Below, piece by piece: positions 34,308 through 45,885 of a stretch of DNA of 64,000 nt. This DNA comes from Jacaranda mimosifolia (taxonomy: Eukaryota; Streptophyta; Magnoliopsida; Lamiales; Bignoniaceae), in NCBI GenBank assembly GCA_018894105.1, contig CM032121.1, positions 3,643,007 through 3,707,006 of the forward strand. The letters are read 5' to 3'. Both the position numbers and the translations under genes were made by a program. Within the stretch, counting starts at the first letter, position 1; the number at the start of each line of letters is the position of its first letter. The notes under the pieces were generated by a model. The model did not search any database and was not told the DNA's origin. It saw only the letters and a list, made by a program, of their open reading frames with translations.

Positions 34308-34985
34308 CATATCTGTTCATCTCTTTCGTTCAATCGTAGTTAAACAATTTAGCCCTCTAAAATTCTACCTCTCTTTGGATATTTATTTTTTGGGGGGATT
34401 TTACTTTGAATACGAACATTTATAAGAATTAGAGAAAAAAAATTGGGCAAAAAAGCCAATTAGCAGAGCAAGGGCGTCGATTTTCATGATCAATGACGAA
34501 TCACTTGCATTGAAGGTTGGCGAAATTTAAGCGATTCTCCGTGCCTTTCAAATCTTTTTCTGGGTTTTGATTACGGCCTCGAACAAGTCGCTATATTTTT
34601 ATATTTTTTAAGTTTTAATCACTTTATGTAGTATTACTTATTAGGCCTTGTTTGATTAGTTTAATTAGATGTTCAAGATTTGTTCATCTCTTTCATTCCA
34701 TCATAGTTTGATAATTTAGTCCTCTAAAACTATTCCTCTCCCTTTGAATATATATATATTTTTTCCTTTTTGGGGATTTTATTTTGAATACGAACATTTA
34801 TCTAGAGAAAAAAAATTGGGCAAAAAAGCCAATTAGCAGAGCAAGGGCGTCGATTTTCATGATCAATGACGAATCACTTGCATTGAAGGTTGGCGAAATT
34901 CAAGCGTTTCTCCGTGCCTTTCAAATCTTTTTCCGGGTTTTGATTACGGCCTCGAACAAATCGCTATATTTTTAAATTTTTTAAG
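34308..34985 (+). repeat. Tandemly duplicated ~310-bp leader-like segment
   Basis: 34308-34612 and 34676-34985 are about 90% alike over the second half, including AAGCCAATTAGCAGAGCAAG and GGCCTCGAACAA. Each holds ATGATCAATGACGAATCA. In the first copy this reads MINDESLALKVGEI then stop, in the second a 38-residue frame ending SNKSLYF. A donor-like AAG|GTTGGC follows MINDESLALK, so it could be a first exon. I do not recognise the peptide. Confidence 0.55.
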
Positions 34986-35091
34986 TTTCAATCACCTCAT
35001 TTTGTACTAATTATGCTGTTAGACTTTGTTTGTTTGGCTTGATTATATATGATATATACTTAATCAAATATTTGTTTAATGTGTTCAAATT

Positions 35092-35256
35092 GACTCTATA
35101 GTAATAAGATCAATTAAGTCCTATTTGGCCACTCCTGGAGCAACTGTTTATGTCCAATACGGGGAAATTCTGTACGAAGGAGATATTTTAATTTTATTTA
35201 TATATGAAAAATCGAGATTTGGTGATATAACTTGGGGGTTTCCAAAAGTAGAATAG
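35092..35256 (+). pseudogene. rpoC2: Plastid rpoC2 fragment in nuclear DNA
   Basis: The frame 35092-35253 translates to a stretch containing [19 protein letters not shown] and [12 protein letters not shown]...PKVE. This is the well-conserved C-terminal region of the plastid RNA polymerase beta'' subunit (family pattern [18 protein letters not shown]...[20 protein letters not shown]). It ends at TAG (35254-35256), where the plastid gene continues with a glutamine codon. It has no start and no neighbouring plastid genes. Several substitutions (for example QG to WG) show an old transfer. The DNA similarity fades on both sides. Confidence 0.8.
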
Positions 35257-35708
35257 GTTATTTCAATTGATAAAAGTCATTGATAAATTTTAAGCCAACA
35301 TTATTTATTGATGTTTTTGGAAAATGGATTAATGGATTAAGGGGGAATGTTTGATTTGGTGTTATTAAAATTACAAAAATCAAATATGGTTTTTTTTTAT
35401 TTTTTATTTTCAATAAAATGTTGTTCCTAAGAATAAGAACGGAAATTATGAATAACTTATTAAATAGTTTAAAGAATATAATAGTAAATTTATATATTAA
35501 TCTTATCAGTTAAATATAAAATTAAAATATTATATTCTACTAAGCTTAAAATTTATTTATTTATTTATATATTATTTTTAATTACATTATTCAAAGCAAA
35601 CGAGTTCTTACAATAAGTGGATTGATTTTAATTTGGTAAAATATATGTACTTTTTAATTTTATTATCGATTTGGTTTCACTTTTTTTTTTAATAGGATTA
35701 AATATTCA

Positions 35709-35726
35709 CCCCCCCCCCCCCCCCCC
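35709..35726. repeat. Poly(C) run
   Basis: About 18 consecutive C residues, in otherwise AT-rich sequence. Length is likely unstable, or miscounted in assembly. Confidence 0.9.
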
Positions 35727-36265
35727 TTTTTCTCTTAAATCCTTTCAAGTACTGATATTTCATCTAATCTAGATAGTTTTGTTATTTTCCTCAATGGATA
35801 TTGTTCTCCCTACTATATTATATTATCTATAACTTGTAATAATTAAAAATTCTTGCCACCTGAAACTACCCACACTTTGGACCCCAAAGGAAAAAGAATT
35901 ATGAGATTCCATTTCGATTGTTTCTATTTTTAGCCCTATTGTTATGGGATAGAGGGCTGTATATATTACCAAGTCTTTTGCTAAAACATGAGACATATTC
36001 AAAAATATTAAGTTTGGTCATTTGAAGGCATATCTGTAATTTTATTGGATATATTCAAGATTGGATTAATAATTTGGAGCAAACAAGTATTCTTGCCAGA
36101 ACTAGTCTTTGAGGGTACCTCGAAATTTTGTAATGAAATACATGAAACGTGGGTCTAGTAGTAGAATATTTTTGCTTTTTAAAGAATTTTTTGTAAGTGT
36201 GCCAAGAAGACCTTTTGAGTCGTTTATGGCTCTATTAATCTATTTATAGAGGAGGGACTTAAGAG

Positions 36266-36835
36266 TAGGGCTGTTAACGAATCAAATATTTGAGGATTCG
36301 AATTCGATTCTTTTCATTTTACTCGTATGTGTATTCATATTCGTATTCGAATTCGACTTGAATTTTAAATTGAGCTTGAATTCGATTTGAATAACTATTC
36401 GATATATTTGAATTCAAACTGAGTTCGAATTCGATTTGAGTAACTATTCGATATATTCGAATTTGATTCAAATGTTCAATTAACTCAATTTTTTATTTGA
36501 ATTTTTAATTATTTATTAATTTTGTACCTTTTTTTATAGTCACAAAATAAAAATTCTTGATTTATTCAAAAAGTAAATATCAAATACATGTAATAGGTGA
36601 CATAATATTCAATCACTTCATTATTATAAATCATCAAAAATTTAAGTTTTGAGTAATAAAAATATTAATATATATAATAATATATATTCGAATATTTTAT
36701 CGAATGTTAAACTCGAATATTCTTGAATTTGATTCAGATTCAATTATATATCGAATAGTATACTAGACTCGAATTCGAATTCAAATCAATTATTCAAATT
36801 TGAATATCGAATTGTTTGATTCGTTAATAGCCCTA
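36266..36835. mobile_element. 570-bp hAT-like MITE with target duplication
   Basis: Ends TAGGGCTGTTAACGAATCAA and TTGATTCGTTAATAGCCCTA (nearly perfect inverted repeats over 20 bp), flanked by CTTAAGAG (36258-36265) and CTCAAGAG (36836-36843), an 8-bp duplication with one mismatch. Subterminal GAATTCGAATTCG words are repeated in both orientations. The empty site is preserved in segmental copy 1 near 28767 (GGGCCCAAGAATGTG). Confidence 0.8.
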
Positions 36836-37345
36836 CTCAAGAGTGTGATGATTCACTAAAATTAATAATCTAAAGTGGACATAGTCCCAAAACGATGATT
36901 TCATATAACACTTAATTAAATGCTTTAGAAATCAAAATGCTTGTGTATTTCTGCAGCCCTTTACCATTTCTTTTTGGGCTGAGATATCTGTAAACAAATT
37001 TCTAGAGCCCAGCCCATAATAGTAGCTCCCAACTGATGAAAATTGTTCTGAAATTGGCTGGGCTCAAGCTTTTCCAGCCCATCCCCAGCAGTGTCCTTAA
37101 AAACGCAAGTTAAATATGAATGAACTTTAAAAAATAAATTTAGAGAGAAAACGGACATTTAAATAGTAATCTATGACAAATGCCAACAAATCAATCACAA
37201 ATTTAAAATAACATTTTCTTTCAGAGATAATAACATTGTTAATAGCATCTGTATGTATTTCTGGTTTATTTGGACCGGAGTGGAATTATAAGACATTTAC
37301 TCTCGGCAAAAATCAGCCCATATATCTTATCCTCTAAAGACGAAA

Positions 37346-37753
37346 ATGGAGGAAAAAATTATGTATATCAATGGTTTTCACAAGACAGAATCAAGTCCCC
37401 TATGGAAGTGGAAGGGTATCGATTTCCAGACGAGAAAGCCCGAAAACAAGCTATATCCGGTGCCGGAGTTCTTCCAGGAGAGTGGGCGGAAGATGGAGGA
37501 CGCCGTTCTGGGTCCCGGAGTCGGCGCCGGAATCGGATGCGGCGTTGGCCTGGGGCTGGGAGTAGTTGGCGGAGCGGGATTCGGCGGCTCGTTGTGGAAC
37601 CATCTGACGACGGTGTTTGGGATCGGAATCGGATGCGGCGTCGGGATTGGAGTCGGGTTTGGGCAGGGGTTTGGCGGAGGGTTCAGCTTAGAATCACTGA
37701 GATCTCATCTGATGAAGCCGAAATCGAAATCGAAGAAGCGGCTCAGGGTTTAG
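37346..37753 (+). CDS. Glycine-rich small protein with two hydrophobic GxG stretches
   Basis: Single-exon frame of 135 aa starting MEEKIMYING. After a polar N-terminal half (HKTESSPLWKWKG, RKPENKLYPVPEFF) comes a repeat-like region, about 53-112. It holds GPGVGAGIGCGVGLGLGVVG, GSLWNHLTTV and GIGIGCGVGIGVGFGQGFGG, and is followed by a basic end (KPKSKSKKRLRV). The two GxG-rich blocks could be membrane-associated glycine-zipper segments; that is inference. The layout recalls plant proteins annotated as cadmium-induced protein AS8-like, a label I hold loosely. An internal ATG (KMEDAVLGPG) could also serve as a start. The 5' UTR (TTTATTTGGACCGGAG) and 3' flank are duplicated at 33240-33890, where the gene is broken, so this is the surviving copy. 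Confidence 0.7.
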   Translation: MEEKIMYINGFHKTESSPLWKWKGIDFQTRKPENKLYPVPEFFQESGRKMEDAVLGPGVGAGIGCGVGLGLGVVGGAGFGGSLWNHLTTVFGIGIGCGVGIGVGFGQGFGGGFSLESLRSHLMKPKSKSKKRLRV

Positions 37754-38000
37754 GTAATTAGGTCTCATTTTTCTTGCTCCTGAAATTTTGCAGTCATTTT
37801 TAATTATTATTTAGCTCCCCTGTTAATCGATTAACAGAGGTTTTAGACGGGAGTTTAAGGCTTGATGCCTTTCTCAAACTACGATTCGCACTTCTTTTTT
37901 TCTTTTTTTCTTTTTTTTCCAATTTATCCTCAATTTTTTGTTAGGGGAATGTTCGTTGTTCCTCAATTAGCTCTACGAAATTCCAAACCGCAAGAAATGT

Positions 38001-40264
38001 TGAAGTTTACCATTAAACTATGCAATGTTATTTGTCTAATTATTAAGGGGAGATGTATTTCTACTCAATTTCATTAATATTTTTATTCTATTTTACTCAA
38101 GACCTTGCTTGTAAATTGGAACAAAATTACGAACATGGTTTAAAAATTTTGGTAAGGAAAGAAAAATATTAGAGAAAAGTAAAAGAAAATAAAATATATA
38201 TAAAATTTTAAATTTATTTGTTTGTTAAAAAAAATAATGAAGAAAGAGACGAGGAAAAGATGAGCGAAGAACGTGTTGAAAAATAAAAGAGAATTCAAAT
38301 AGATTTTTTCCTTATTTTGTGAGGAAAATTTTATTTTTTTCAGATATACTATGGGCTTGTTCTATTACATTTTGGGCATTTTTTGAAAAATATTTTGGGA
38401 GAAAATTTAGAAAATGTGTCAAACGTTTCTTTTTGTTTTGGAAAAATAGAAAAAATGATTTGAAAATGAGGTGGTTGTTCTTTTTTGTTTTGAGAGGAAA
38501 TAAAATTTACTGTATAGGTCAAATAAGCTGAATTTTTTTTATTTGTGGGGTGAAAGTGATTTTTTATGTAATATATGTATATATATTTATAGTTGGATAA
38601 TGTGTATGTATATATATATGTGTGTATGTGTAATGATTAATATATGATTGTAATAAAATAATGTAATTAATTTAATTGGTGATTTATTATGAAATTTATA
38701 TTTTTATAAATTTAATATTAGCAAATGTTGTATTATTTGAAAGAAAATACTTACTAATAAATATTAATTATTTATGAAATCATAATTATATCTTAATTAT
38801 AACAAAATTGGCTAATACCATAATTATGTCATAATTTGTTAATATCGATTTACATAAAAAAATAATAATTATTGTTCATCAAATATAAACTAATTACTAT
38901 TTATTAATTAAAATATAATTGTTTAACTATTTATTATTTCTGATTTGTAATTTATTTAATAATTTATATACGTAATACTTATAGCAATTCATCAAGTTAA
39001 AAAAAATAAAAATTTATATTATATAAAATTAATCATCTTAAATTATTTATTAAATAAATAAACATAATATTTAACTATACGTGAATGAAATATAAAACAT
39101 AATTAATATATAAATAACAAATATTTAAATAATTAAATTAATTAATTAATTTAATAGGTTATTTAATTAATACATTATTTAGTAAATAAATTACATAGTA
39201 AAGAATCAAATAATTTTTACCTAAATTTAATTAATTTTATCTATAATTGTTTTAATTATATTAATATTAATTTATTAAATTTAATATATTATTAAATAAT
39301 AATTAAATTTGTTATTATAATTTTAAATAAATCTAAAGATTAATATTTAATATGTTATCTAGTAAATAAATTATTTAATTAATTTAATACATTATCTAGT
39401 AAATAAATTATTTAGTAATAATATAAATAGTATTTAATTAAATTTAATTATTTTTTTGAATATTAATTTAATTAAATTTTTAAACATAAGTTTTAAAATT
39501 TTGTAACTAGTAAAATTATATTTATATATATAGATAAGTGAAGTAAGATAGAAATAAATGAGTTAGTGATGTGAAAGATAGAGTGAGAAAGTGAAGGAAT
39601 AAGTGGGTGAAGTGTGGTTTTTAAGGTATAGGGTATTTTGAGATTGTTTTGATAGGAGTTTTCTGAGTATAAAATTTTTTTATTTTAGAAGAATGATTGG
39701 AGAAAGTGTACACTTTTTAAAATTGTTCTGAGTTGGAAAATATTCTGGGAAAATACTAAAGAAAAAAGCCTATATTTTTACCAAAATTTTCTTTTCTTTA
39801 GTATTTTCCTTGCCAACCAAACAGCCAAAAGCATTTTGCTTAGCATTTTTATTTTTTATTTTTATTTTTCTCACCAAAATCGTGTAAAGAATTGTTCAAT
39901 TGAACAGCTGGATGATGTCACAAAATACATTGATACGAGTTCGAGAATAATCTTTCAAAATATTTTGGGATGAATGAATGGGTTGGATCATATTGATTAG
40001 TAGTGTTAATAATTTTAAGAAATGGCAATCAGATCATGAATGAAACAAACTGGTCCAGAATGGGGTCCTCCCCCGAACATTGTTAGACCTCAATCCACCA
40101 GAAGTCTACTGCATTTTAGTTTGCAATTCAATGGATGAGATCTAGGCTTCATGCCGACCACAGGATCGATGTTCATCTAGCCGATGATAATCGTATGTAG
40201 AATGTACAACAGGTCTACATACACCAGGCCCACGGAACCACCCAAAAGAAGTGTTTCTTCTACG
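38001..40264. other. Very AT-rich spacer
   Basis: 38540-39540 is almost pure A/T with TAATTAATT and TTATTTAAT words and TA microsatellites. A possible element edge lies near 38352 (GGGCTTGTTC) and 39826 (CCAAACAGCC), but the ends do not pair convincingly. 39990-40260 is more balanced and may be 3' flanking transcript of the L26 gene. No gene recognised. Confidence 0.45.
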
Positions 40265-40486
40265 CTGAGTAGCACATCATATTTTCCTTCCCACCAAAAC
40301 TGAAACAAATAATAATCTATGTTTTGACAAACAAACAAGCATCAGGAAATGGAATTTTTTAGGAGAATTAAACAAAATCACTTGTTCAGTGTATACAGAA
40401 TTAGAGACTAAACCAACAGCCTAAATTGAATATCCATAAAAAGCAAAAAAACAACAGAAAAAGCAGATGAGATGATAAAACCCCAC

Positions 40487-40948
40487 CTAATCAATAGATT
40501 GCAATGACGGCGAACCAGCGGCGGCAGCAGCCACGTCATCCACCGTGAATTTGCCCTTATCCTTATCCAGTGCCCTGCCCTTCGCCTTTCTGTCGAGCAA
40601 ATCCTTTCGATCCTTATCGAGCTTCAGCTTAACGATGACGACTTTGGACGGGTGGATGCCGACGTTGACGGTCGACCCATTGACCTTCTCGCGGGTGATC
40701 CGTTCAATGTGGATGACCCATTTCTTGCGGTACACTTGAACGATTTTTCCCTCACGGCCCTTGTAGGTGCCCCGCACCACCTGCACCTCGTCATCCTTGC
40801 GCACCGGCATGGATCTAACGCTGTACTTGTTGCGGAGGTCGAACGCCAGAGGCGCGCTCATTATCACGCGGCGGGTGCTTGACGGCGCCGTGAAATGCGC
40901 CTTCCGGGACTTCCGCCGGGAGCTCGAGACACGCGGGTTGTACTTCAT
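40487..40948 (-). CDS. RPL26: 60S ribosomal protein L26 (uL24)
   Basis: Component of the large cytosolic ribosomal subunit near the exit tunnel. Single-exon frame of 153 aa from [19 protein letters not shown] to SPSLQSID. Seen: the family N-terminus ([16 protein letters not shown]), the KOW motif around residues 52-80 ([18 protein letters not shown]), [17 protein letters not shown], then [12 protein letters not shown]. The length is slightly above the Arabidopsis L26 proteins because of an alanine-rich end (VAAAAAG). The first ATG is conserved in the family. No intron, as is usual for this gene in plants. High coding GC compared with the AT-rich flanks. Confidence 0.96.
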   Translation of the reverse strand: MKYNPRVSSSRRKSRKAHFTAPSSTRRVIMSAPLAFDLRNKYSVRSMPVRKDDEVQVVRGTYKGREGKIVQVYRKKWVIHIERITREKVNGSTVNVGIHPSKVVIVKLKLDKDRKDLLDRKAKGRALDKDKGKFTVDDVAAAAAGSPSLQSID

Positions 40949-41062
40949 TTGTCGAAGATTTTGTGTGTAGTGCGTGTGGAAATTGGCAAAGGAAGATTGA
41001 TCGGAGCGGCTCTGGGTTTGTTTTAGAGAGTAGAGAATAGCAAAGGTGATTAGAATTTCGAA

Positions 41063-41071
41063 TTAGGGTTT
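41063..41071 (-). promoter_or_regulatory. Telo-box of the L26 gene
   Basis: TTAGGGTTT on the plus strand (AAACCCTAA on the gene strand), 115 bp before the start codon. Telo-boxes near the transcription start are typical of plant ribosomal-protein genes. Confidence 0.6.
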
Positions 41072-41237
41072 TTGGGATGTGAGAAAAATCCGCTCTTAGT
41101 TGCACCTTAAGATTTACATTCAAATTAATTTACTAATATTAAATAATAAAATAATTACTAAAAGCTGAAATGTTAGTAAAATTAAAATTTTTAGTATAAC
41201 TTATTAAAGCTAGAAAGTAATAATAATAATTCGCGGA

Positions 41238-41662
41238 TAGGCCCATTTGTTTTCATTTCCACACCACATTTTCATTTTCATTTGAAAATGAAAACTGAAA
41301 AATAAATATTTTTTTACAATTTGTTTTTAGAAAAATACACATTTTTTTCTCAAAATTCTTTTTCAACTTACCATATCATCCTTTTATCACATCAATCAAA
41401 GTCAAATTTAATTAGACATAAAGTGCTCACTATCATTTTAAAATTAATAAAATATACTTATATTTTAAAAAAATAAATCTTTTCAAACATAAAAAAATAT
41501 AAATTAACTCACTTTTCAATTATATAACATATTCTAATAATTACTTTTAAACATTTCATCTAAATATATTTCAATTTTTATTTTCATTTCATAACTAACT
41601 TTTTAACTTTTAAAAATGTATAAAAACTAGAAATGGGTTTGGAAATAAAACCAAACGGTCGT
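41238..41662. mobile_element. MITE with GGCCCATTTG-type termini
   Basis: Left GGCCCATTTGTTTTCATTTC and right GGAAATAAAACCAAACGGTC form imperfect inverted repeats. The interior matches the element at 44341-44766 (for example CATCACATCAATCAAA and TTTTAAAAATGTAT). Confidence 0.55.
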
Positions 41663-41699
41663 TAACTATTTTGTTAATTTTTTTTAAACGATGAAAAAT

Positions 41700-42590
41700 A
41701 GTTTATCATCTTGAACCAAGACTGGCATTTGAGGGCCGATGCGGCATTGGGCTCAACAAGAGCCTCGCAATCTGAAAAATCAAGGACCATAAATCTTTGA
41801 GACCCCCCAAGCTAAGTGATACAATGTTTAGCAAACATTTTAGAAAAATGAGTTTGATGAGGGTTCGATCCTTCGAATAGGAGTTCGGGTTTGGATATGG
41901 GTGGAACTTGACCGGAGAGGATCGTGTTCTCGCTTAGTAAGGGAGGAATCCTGCAATCATAGTGAATGTTATGCTAGCTCAGAGGCCCTTGACTTAGGCC
42001 CTCCGACGCTCAAGTCAGTAGAGATCAACCTCAGAAATCGAGCAGCGGAGTAAGGGCTTGCAAGTGTCTATGAGTGCGTACCTTTGGAAGGTTGGGCAGA
42101 GGGTATTTATATCCTTCTCCCTTCTAGGAAATGTCTGGGAAACCCCTCGGTACATCCAGGGGCCCCAACCCTGTGCCAGGGGTAATTGGTCATTTTCCCC
42201 GTTTGAATATTTTCAACTAACTGTCCTTCCTGGTTTCAAGGGCAGGATAGTACACTGTAGCGGCGCCTACCATGTCAAACGGTGAGGGGAATGGCATGCG
42301 CCATTAATGCGGAGGCATGGCGCCCGTCAATACATTTAATGCGGTGGCAGAGTGCCGTATTGTTCTTGACCTCCTAGTCGACATAGACCAGGTCGACTTG
42401 GGTTGAGGAATTCCGTGGGCCTTGGGCGCCTGATCGGTCCTGGGCAAGTTTGTTCGAGTGAAGTCGATGAGACACACGGGCCTTGAGCCCCAAACTGGGC
42501 ATTGCTGGTTTGGGCTCGAGCATTCGGGCCATCCCCTACTGGGCCTAAACACTTGGGTCATCCCATGTCAGAGTTCATGTTTTTATAACG
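41700..42590 (-). mobile_element. Probable LTR remnant of a gypsy-type retrotransposon
   Basis: GC jumps here relative to both sides. On the minus strand a TATA box GATATAAATACCC is followed about 90 bases later by CTACTGACTTGAGCGTCGGA, a motif I know from the R-U5 part of many plant Ty3/gypsy LTRs. No protein-coding part follows, so it is a solo LTR or a fragment. The left end on that strand may be TGACATGGGATGACC (about 42570). The other end is not fixed. Confidence 0.6.
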
Positions 42591-42819
42591 TTATTCTTTA
42601 ATTACATATTTTAAGATTGACAATATTAACAAATTAACTAAACAGCCCATGCTTTATCTTCTGTTGATAAAAGAGAGCTCATTCTCTATTACATTCTAAT
42701 AATAAATAAGAAAAGAAAAAGAAAAAGAAAAAACTTATACACTGTCAAGTATTAATATATAATAGCTTATGCTATATTATTTGTTGAAGAGAAAAATTAT
42801 CGCTTTTTGTTGAATAAGG

Positions 42820-43350
42820 CCACTTGCTGATAAAGGAAAGCTCATGATTTATGATTTATTGACAACATATTGAGCATAAGTCATGACCTAATAATAATGT
42901 GATTACTAGGTTGGACGATAATTTATTCATATAAGTCATAACTTAATAATAGTTTGATTACAAGCTATGACAATAACTTGTTCATATAAGTTGTGACCTA
43001 ATAATAATTTGATAACAACTTCTTTGTATAAGTAATGACCTGATAACGGCTTCTAAGTGGTGATATGATGACAACTTGGTCCAGATTGTGATGACAGTTT
43101 GTCCATACAAAGTGTGATTTAATGACAACTAATCTATAAAAAACTTATATAAATTAATGAAAGCTTGATTATAAGTTGTGATAATAGTTTGTCCATTCAA
43201 GCCATGGCTTGATAATAGTTTTTCCATGCAAGTAGTAAACTAGCAATAATAGATTACTAGTCATGATGATTTTTTGTTCATATAAGTTGTAATTAGATGA
43301 CAATTTGATTATAAGTTGTAATCATAATTTAATTTTAAGTCGTGATGAAG
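42820..43350. repeat. Degenerate short tandem repeat field
   Basis: Variants of CATATAAGTTGTGACCTAAT, AATAGTTTGATTACAAG and GATGACAATTTG recur every 25-50 bases for about 500 bp. The pattern fits an old minisatellite. No frame, no hairpin order. Confidence 0.55.
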
Positions 43351-43944
43351 ACTGCATCAAAGATACAGTGCTAGTACATGTGAGAATTTTTAATTGACTA
43401 GTTGTAAATAACTCCAAAGTTATGAAGCAAAGAATTATCTAGGATCTACATTTAGGTGTTGACGATCATTTTCAAATCTCATAGAATAAAATAGGATTCG
43501 ATAAGATAGAAATAAAGACACGTAATAAGTTCTCTACTCTTAACGGTCAGAGTGAACCCCTTTATTCGGAATTCATTAATTCAGAATGAATCAACTTTTT
43601 GTTGGTATGAATAATGACATGATTATCATTCTCCATTAAAACCCTAGTGGCATCGACAATTGAGCGAATTTCTATATAAGCTTATTGATAATGGGCATCG
43701 GACCCGAATATAGCCTAATAAGATGTTAGCCCACCAGCTTAATGTAACTCCAATGACAAGTATCTTTCTGGCCCTAACCATAATGCTATAAGGCCCAATT
43801 GATACGCCTACCACCAGCCAATGGGCACCCCACGTTCTGCAGATGAAAGTCAAAAAATGTCAAATAATTATTCGTGTTTTTTTTTTTTTTTTTTCCGGCT
43901 ATGAAATGAATAAATATCCAAAAATAACACATATTCTCCTCAAG
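43351..43944. other. Spacer, nothing recognised
   Basis: Mixed-composition sequence with a T run at 43877-43893. The frames on the minus strand are short and not family-like. Confidence 0.4.
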
Positions 43945-44338
43945 TGCCCGTTTGGACATGTTTGCAAGGGCCATTTTCATTTCCATGTAAAAACAAAAAT
44001 TGGAAAATTAGTTATGGTTTGAAAATAAAAAAAACTGTATTTAGATCTTTTATTGGAAAGTAATTATTAGAATAAGTATAAGGTTGAAAATTAGTTGATT
44101 ACATTTTTTATGTTTAAAAATATTTTTTTTAAAGTATATGCATATTTTATTAATTTTAAAATGATAGTAGATACTTTATATCAAATCAAATTTTAATTTA
44201 GTTGATGTAGTAGTAGGATGATAGAATAGGTTTAGCAAAGAGTTGAAAATAAAAATAAAAAATATTTTGAGTGAAAATAGATATAAAAGTGATAGTTTTC
44301 TATTTTTATTTTGTGTTGACAATGAAAACAAATGGGTT
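43945..44338. mobile_element. MITE-like element
   Basis: Left GTGCCCGTTTGGACATGTTT and right AATGAAAACAAATGGGTTCT. Imperfect inverted ends, AT-rich interior with ATTTTCATTTCC near the left end. It abuts the next element. Confidence 0.4.
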
Positions 44339-44340
44339 CT

Positions 44341-44766
44341 AACGGCCCATTTGTTTTCATTTCTAATGACCCTTTTAATTTTCATTTGAAAATGAAAACT
44401 GAAAACGAATATTTTCTCCCATTTTTTTATAGAAAAAAGCACACATTTTATTCTCAAAACACTTTCTAAATCTATCATATCATCATATTATTACATTAAT
44501 CAAATTTAAATTTAATTCGACATAAAATATCCACTATCATTTTAAATTTAATAAAATATACATATATTTTAAAAAATAAATCTTTTTAAATATAAAAAAT
44601 ATAAATTAACCTAATTTTCAATCTCATAACCCATTCTAATCATTACTTTTCAATATTTCACCAAAATATGTCTCAATTTCTATTCCCATTTCATAACTAA
44701 CTTTCCAACTTTTAAAAATGTATGGAAACTGAAAACACCTCTGAAAATAAAACCAAACAGATTGTT
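44341..44766. mobile_element. MITE, same family as 41238-41662
   Basis: Left AACGGCCCATTTGTTTTCAT, right AAATAAAACCAAACAG. The interior is colinear with 41238-41662. It lies immediately beside 43945-44338, a second case of adjacent elements in this window. Confidence 0.55.
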
Positions 44767-44769
44767 ACA

Positions 44770-45885
44770 ATTCTCCAGAATTCTCTATCTATCATTTTTA
44801 TTTTGTCACAAACTATTATTAACTCAAAGATTAGAGTATCTTTGTTACCAAACAAAGCACAACACGGGGAAAAAAAGGTAAGAATTAAGAAGAACAAGGA
44901 AATATATCATTTTATAAAACTTGGGGTGTTTCAGAAAATTGAATTGGGATACGTTTTCAATTTGATAGTGATTTTTATGCGGATAAATGACCAAAATGAT
45001 CCTTTATATTGTGACGTACTATGGCAAGAGATTTAGATTCAAATTGATATAAAATTACATATTGGTAGAGAATTTCCTTTATGTAAAGTAAGTTGAAAAA
45101 TGTCGAGTACTTTTGCCTCATGTCAGAGGAGCTTGTTGGGAACCACCAATGTAAATAAACTATAAATTAATTACATGATAAATATAAATTCATTCATCAT
45201 ATATATATATATATATATATTATGGTTGAATTCAATTTGATTAAGAGGAGCTGGGTTGAACTTATACAATTTTTTAGAATATTTTATAAGATATTGTAAA
45301 GTATGTGATAAAATTTTTAGGAATTGAATTTACGAAAAAATTCAAAGAGAATATGTTCAAAATAATTTCATAAGTTCAATTAAAAAAATAAATAAAAAGT
45401 GCTCCTTTTGTTTATCTGAAGGCCATGATTTGGTTTATGATGCAATAAGTATGAAAAAAGGATTTATTTTAAGAAAAAAAAAACAAATTTCATATTACTA
45501 ACAAATTTGTTAAAATTTAAAAAAGTTCTCACTTATTATTAAAATTTTAACAAATTTATTTAGTTTGGACTATATTAATGAGACTATTTTAATTATCAAT
45601 ATATTATAAGTTTCATAATCTTATTTTTTAATTATTTAAAATTTTTTTTTAAAAAATAAATACCAGCATCATATAGACCCTTAAAATATCTTAATTGATG
45701 TAAGAATTATTTTAACTAAACACTCTCTAAATTAAAGTCTAAACTAAAAATTCTCGTGAAATTACATATTGGATAAATAGTTTTAAAAAAGTGTATATTT
45801 TATTTGAATTTCTTCGAGAATATTTTGTCATAGCCCTTCAACCCCCTATGAGCGAAAGAGGGCATAAAAAATCTTATATAATTAG
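44770..45885. other. AT-rich spacer, no gene recognised
   Basis: Contains a TA microsatellite at 45199-45222. A 104-codon frame at 44722-45036 starts inside the preceding MITE and has no family features. Confidence 0.4.

Larger units (their letters stand above)
35812..38000. repeat. Segmental duplication, copy 2
   Basis: Matches the blocks listed for 27520-33890. It keeps the intact glycine-rich gene and carries the hAT-like element 36266-36835 that copy 1 lacks. Confidence 0.75.

Noticed and set aside
37270..37761. 163-codon frame overlapping the glycine-rich gene
   Set aside because: Out-of-frame reading of a GC-rich gene. The other frame is the one kept, with its glycine pattern, in the duplicated copy.
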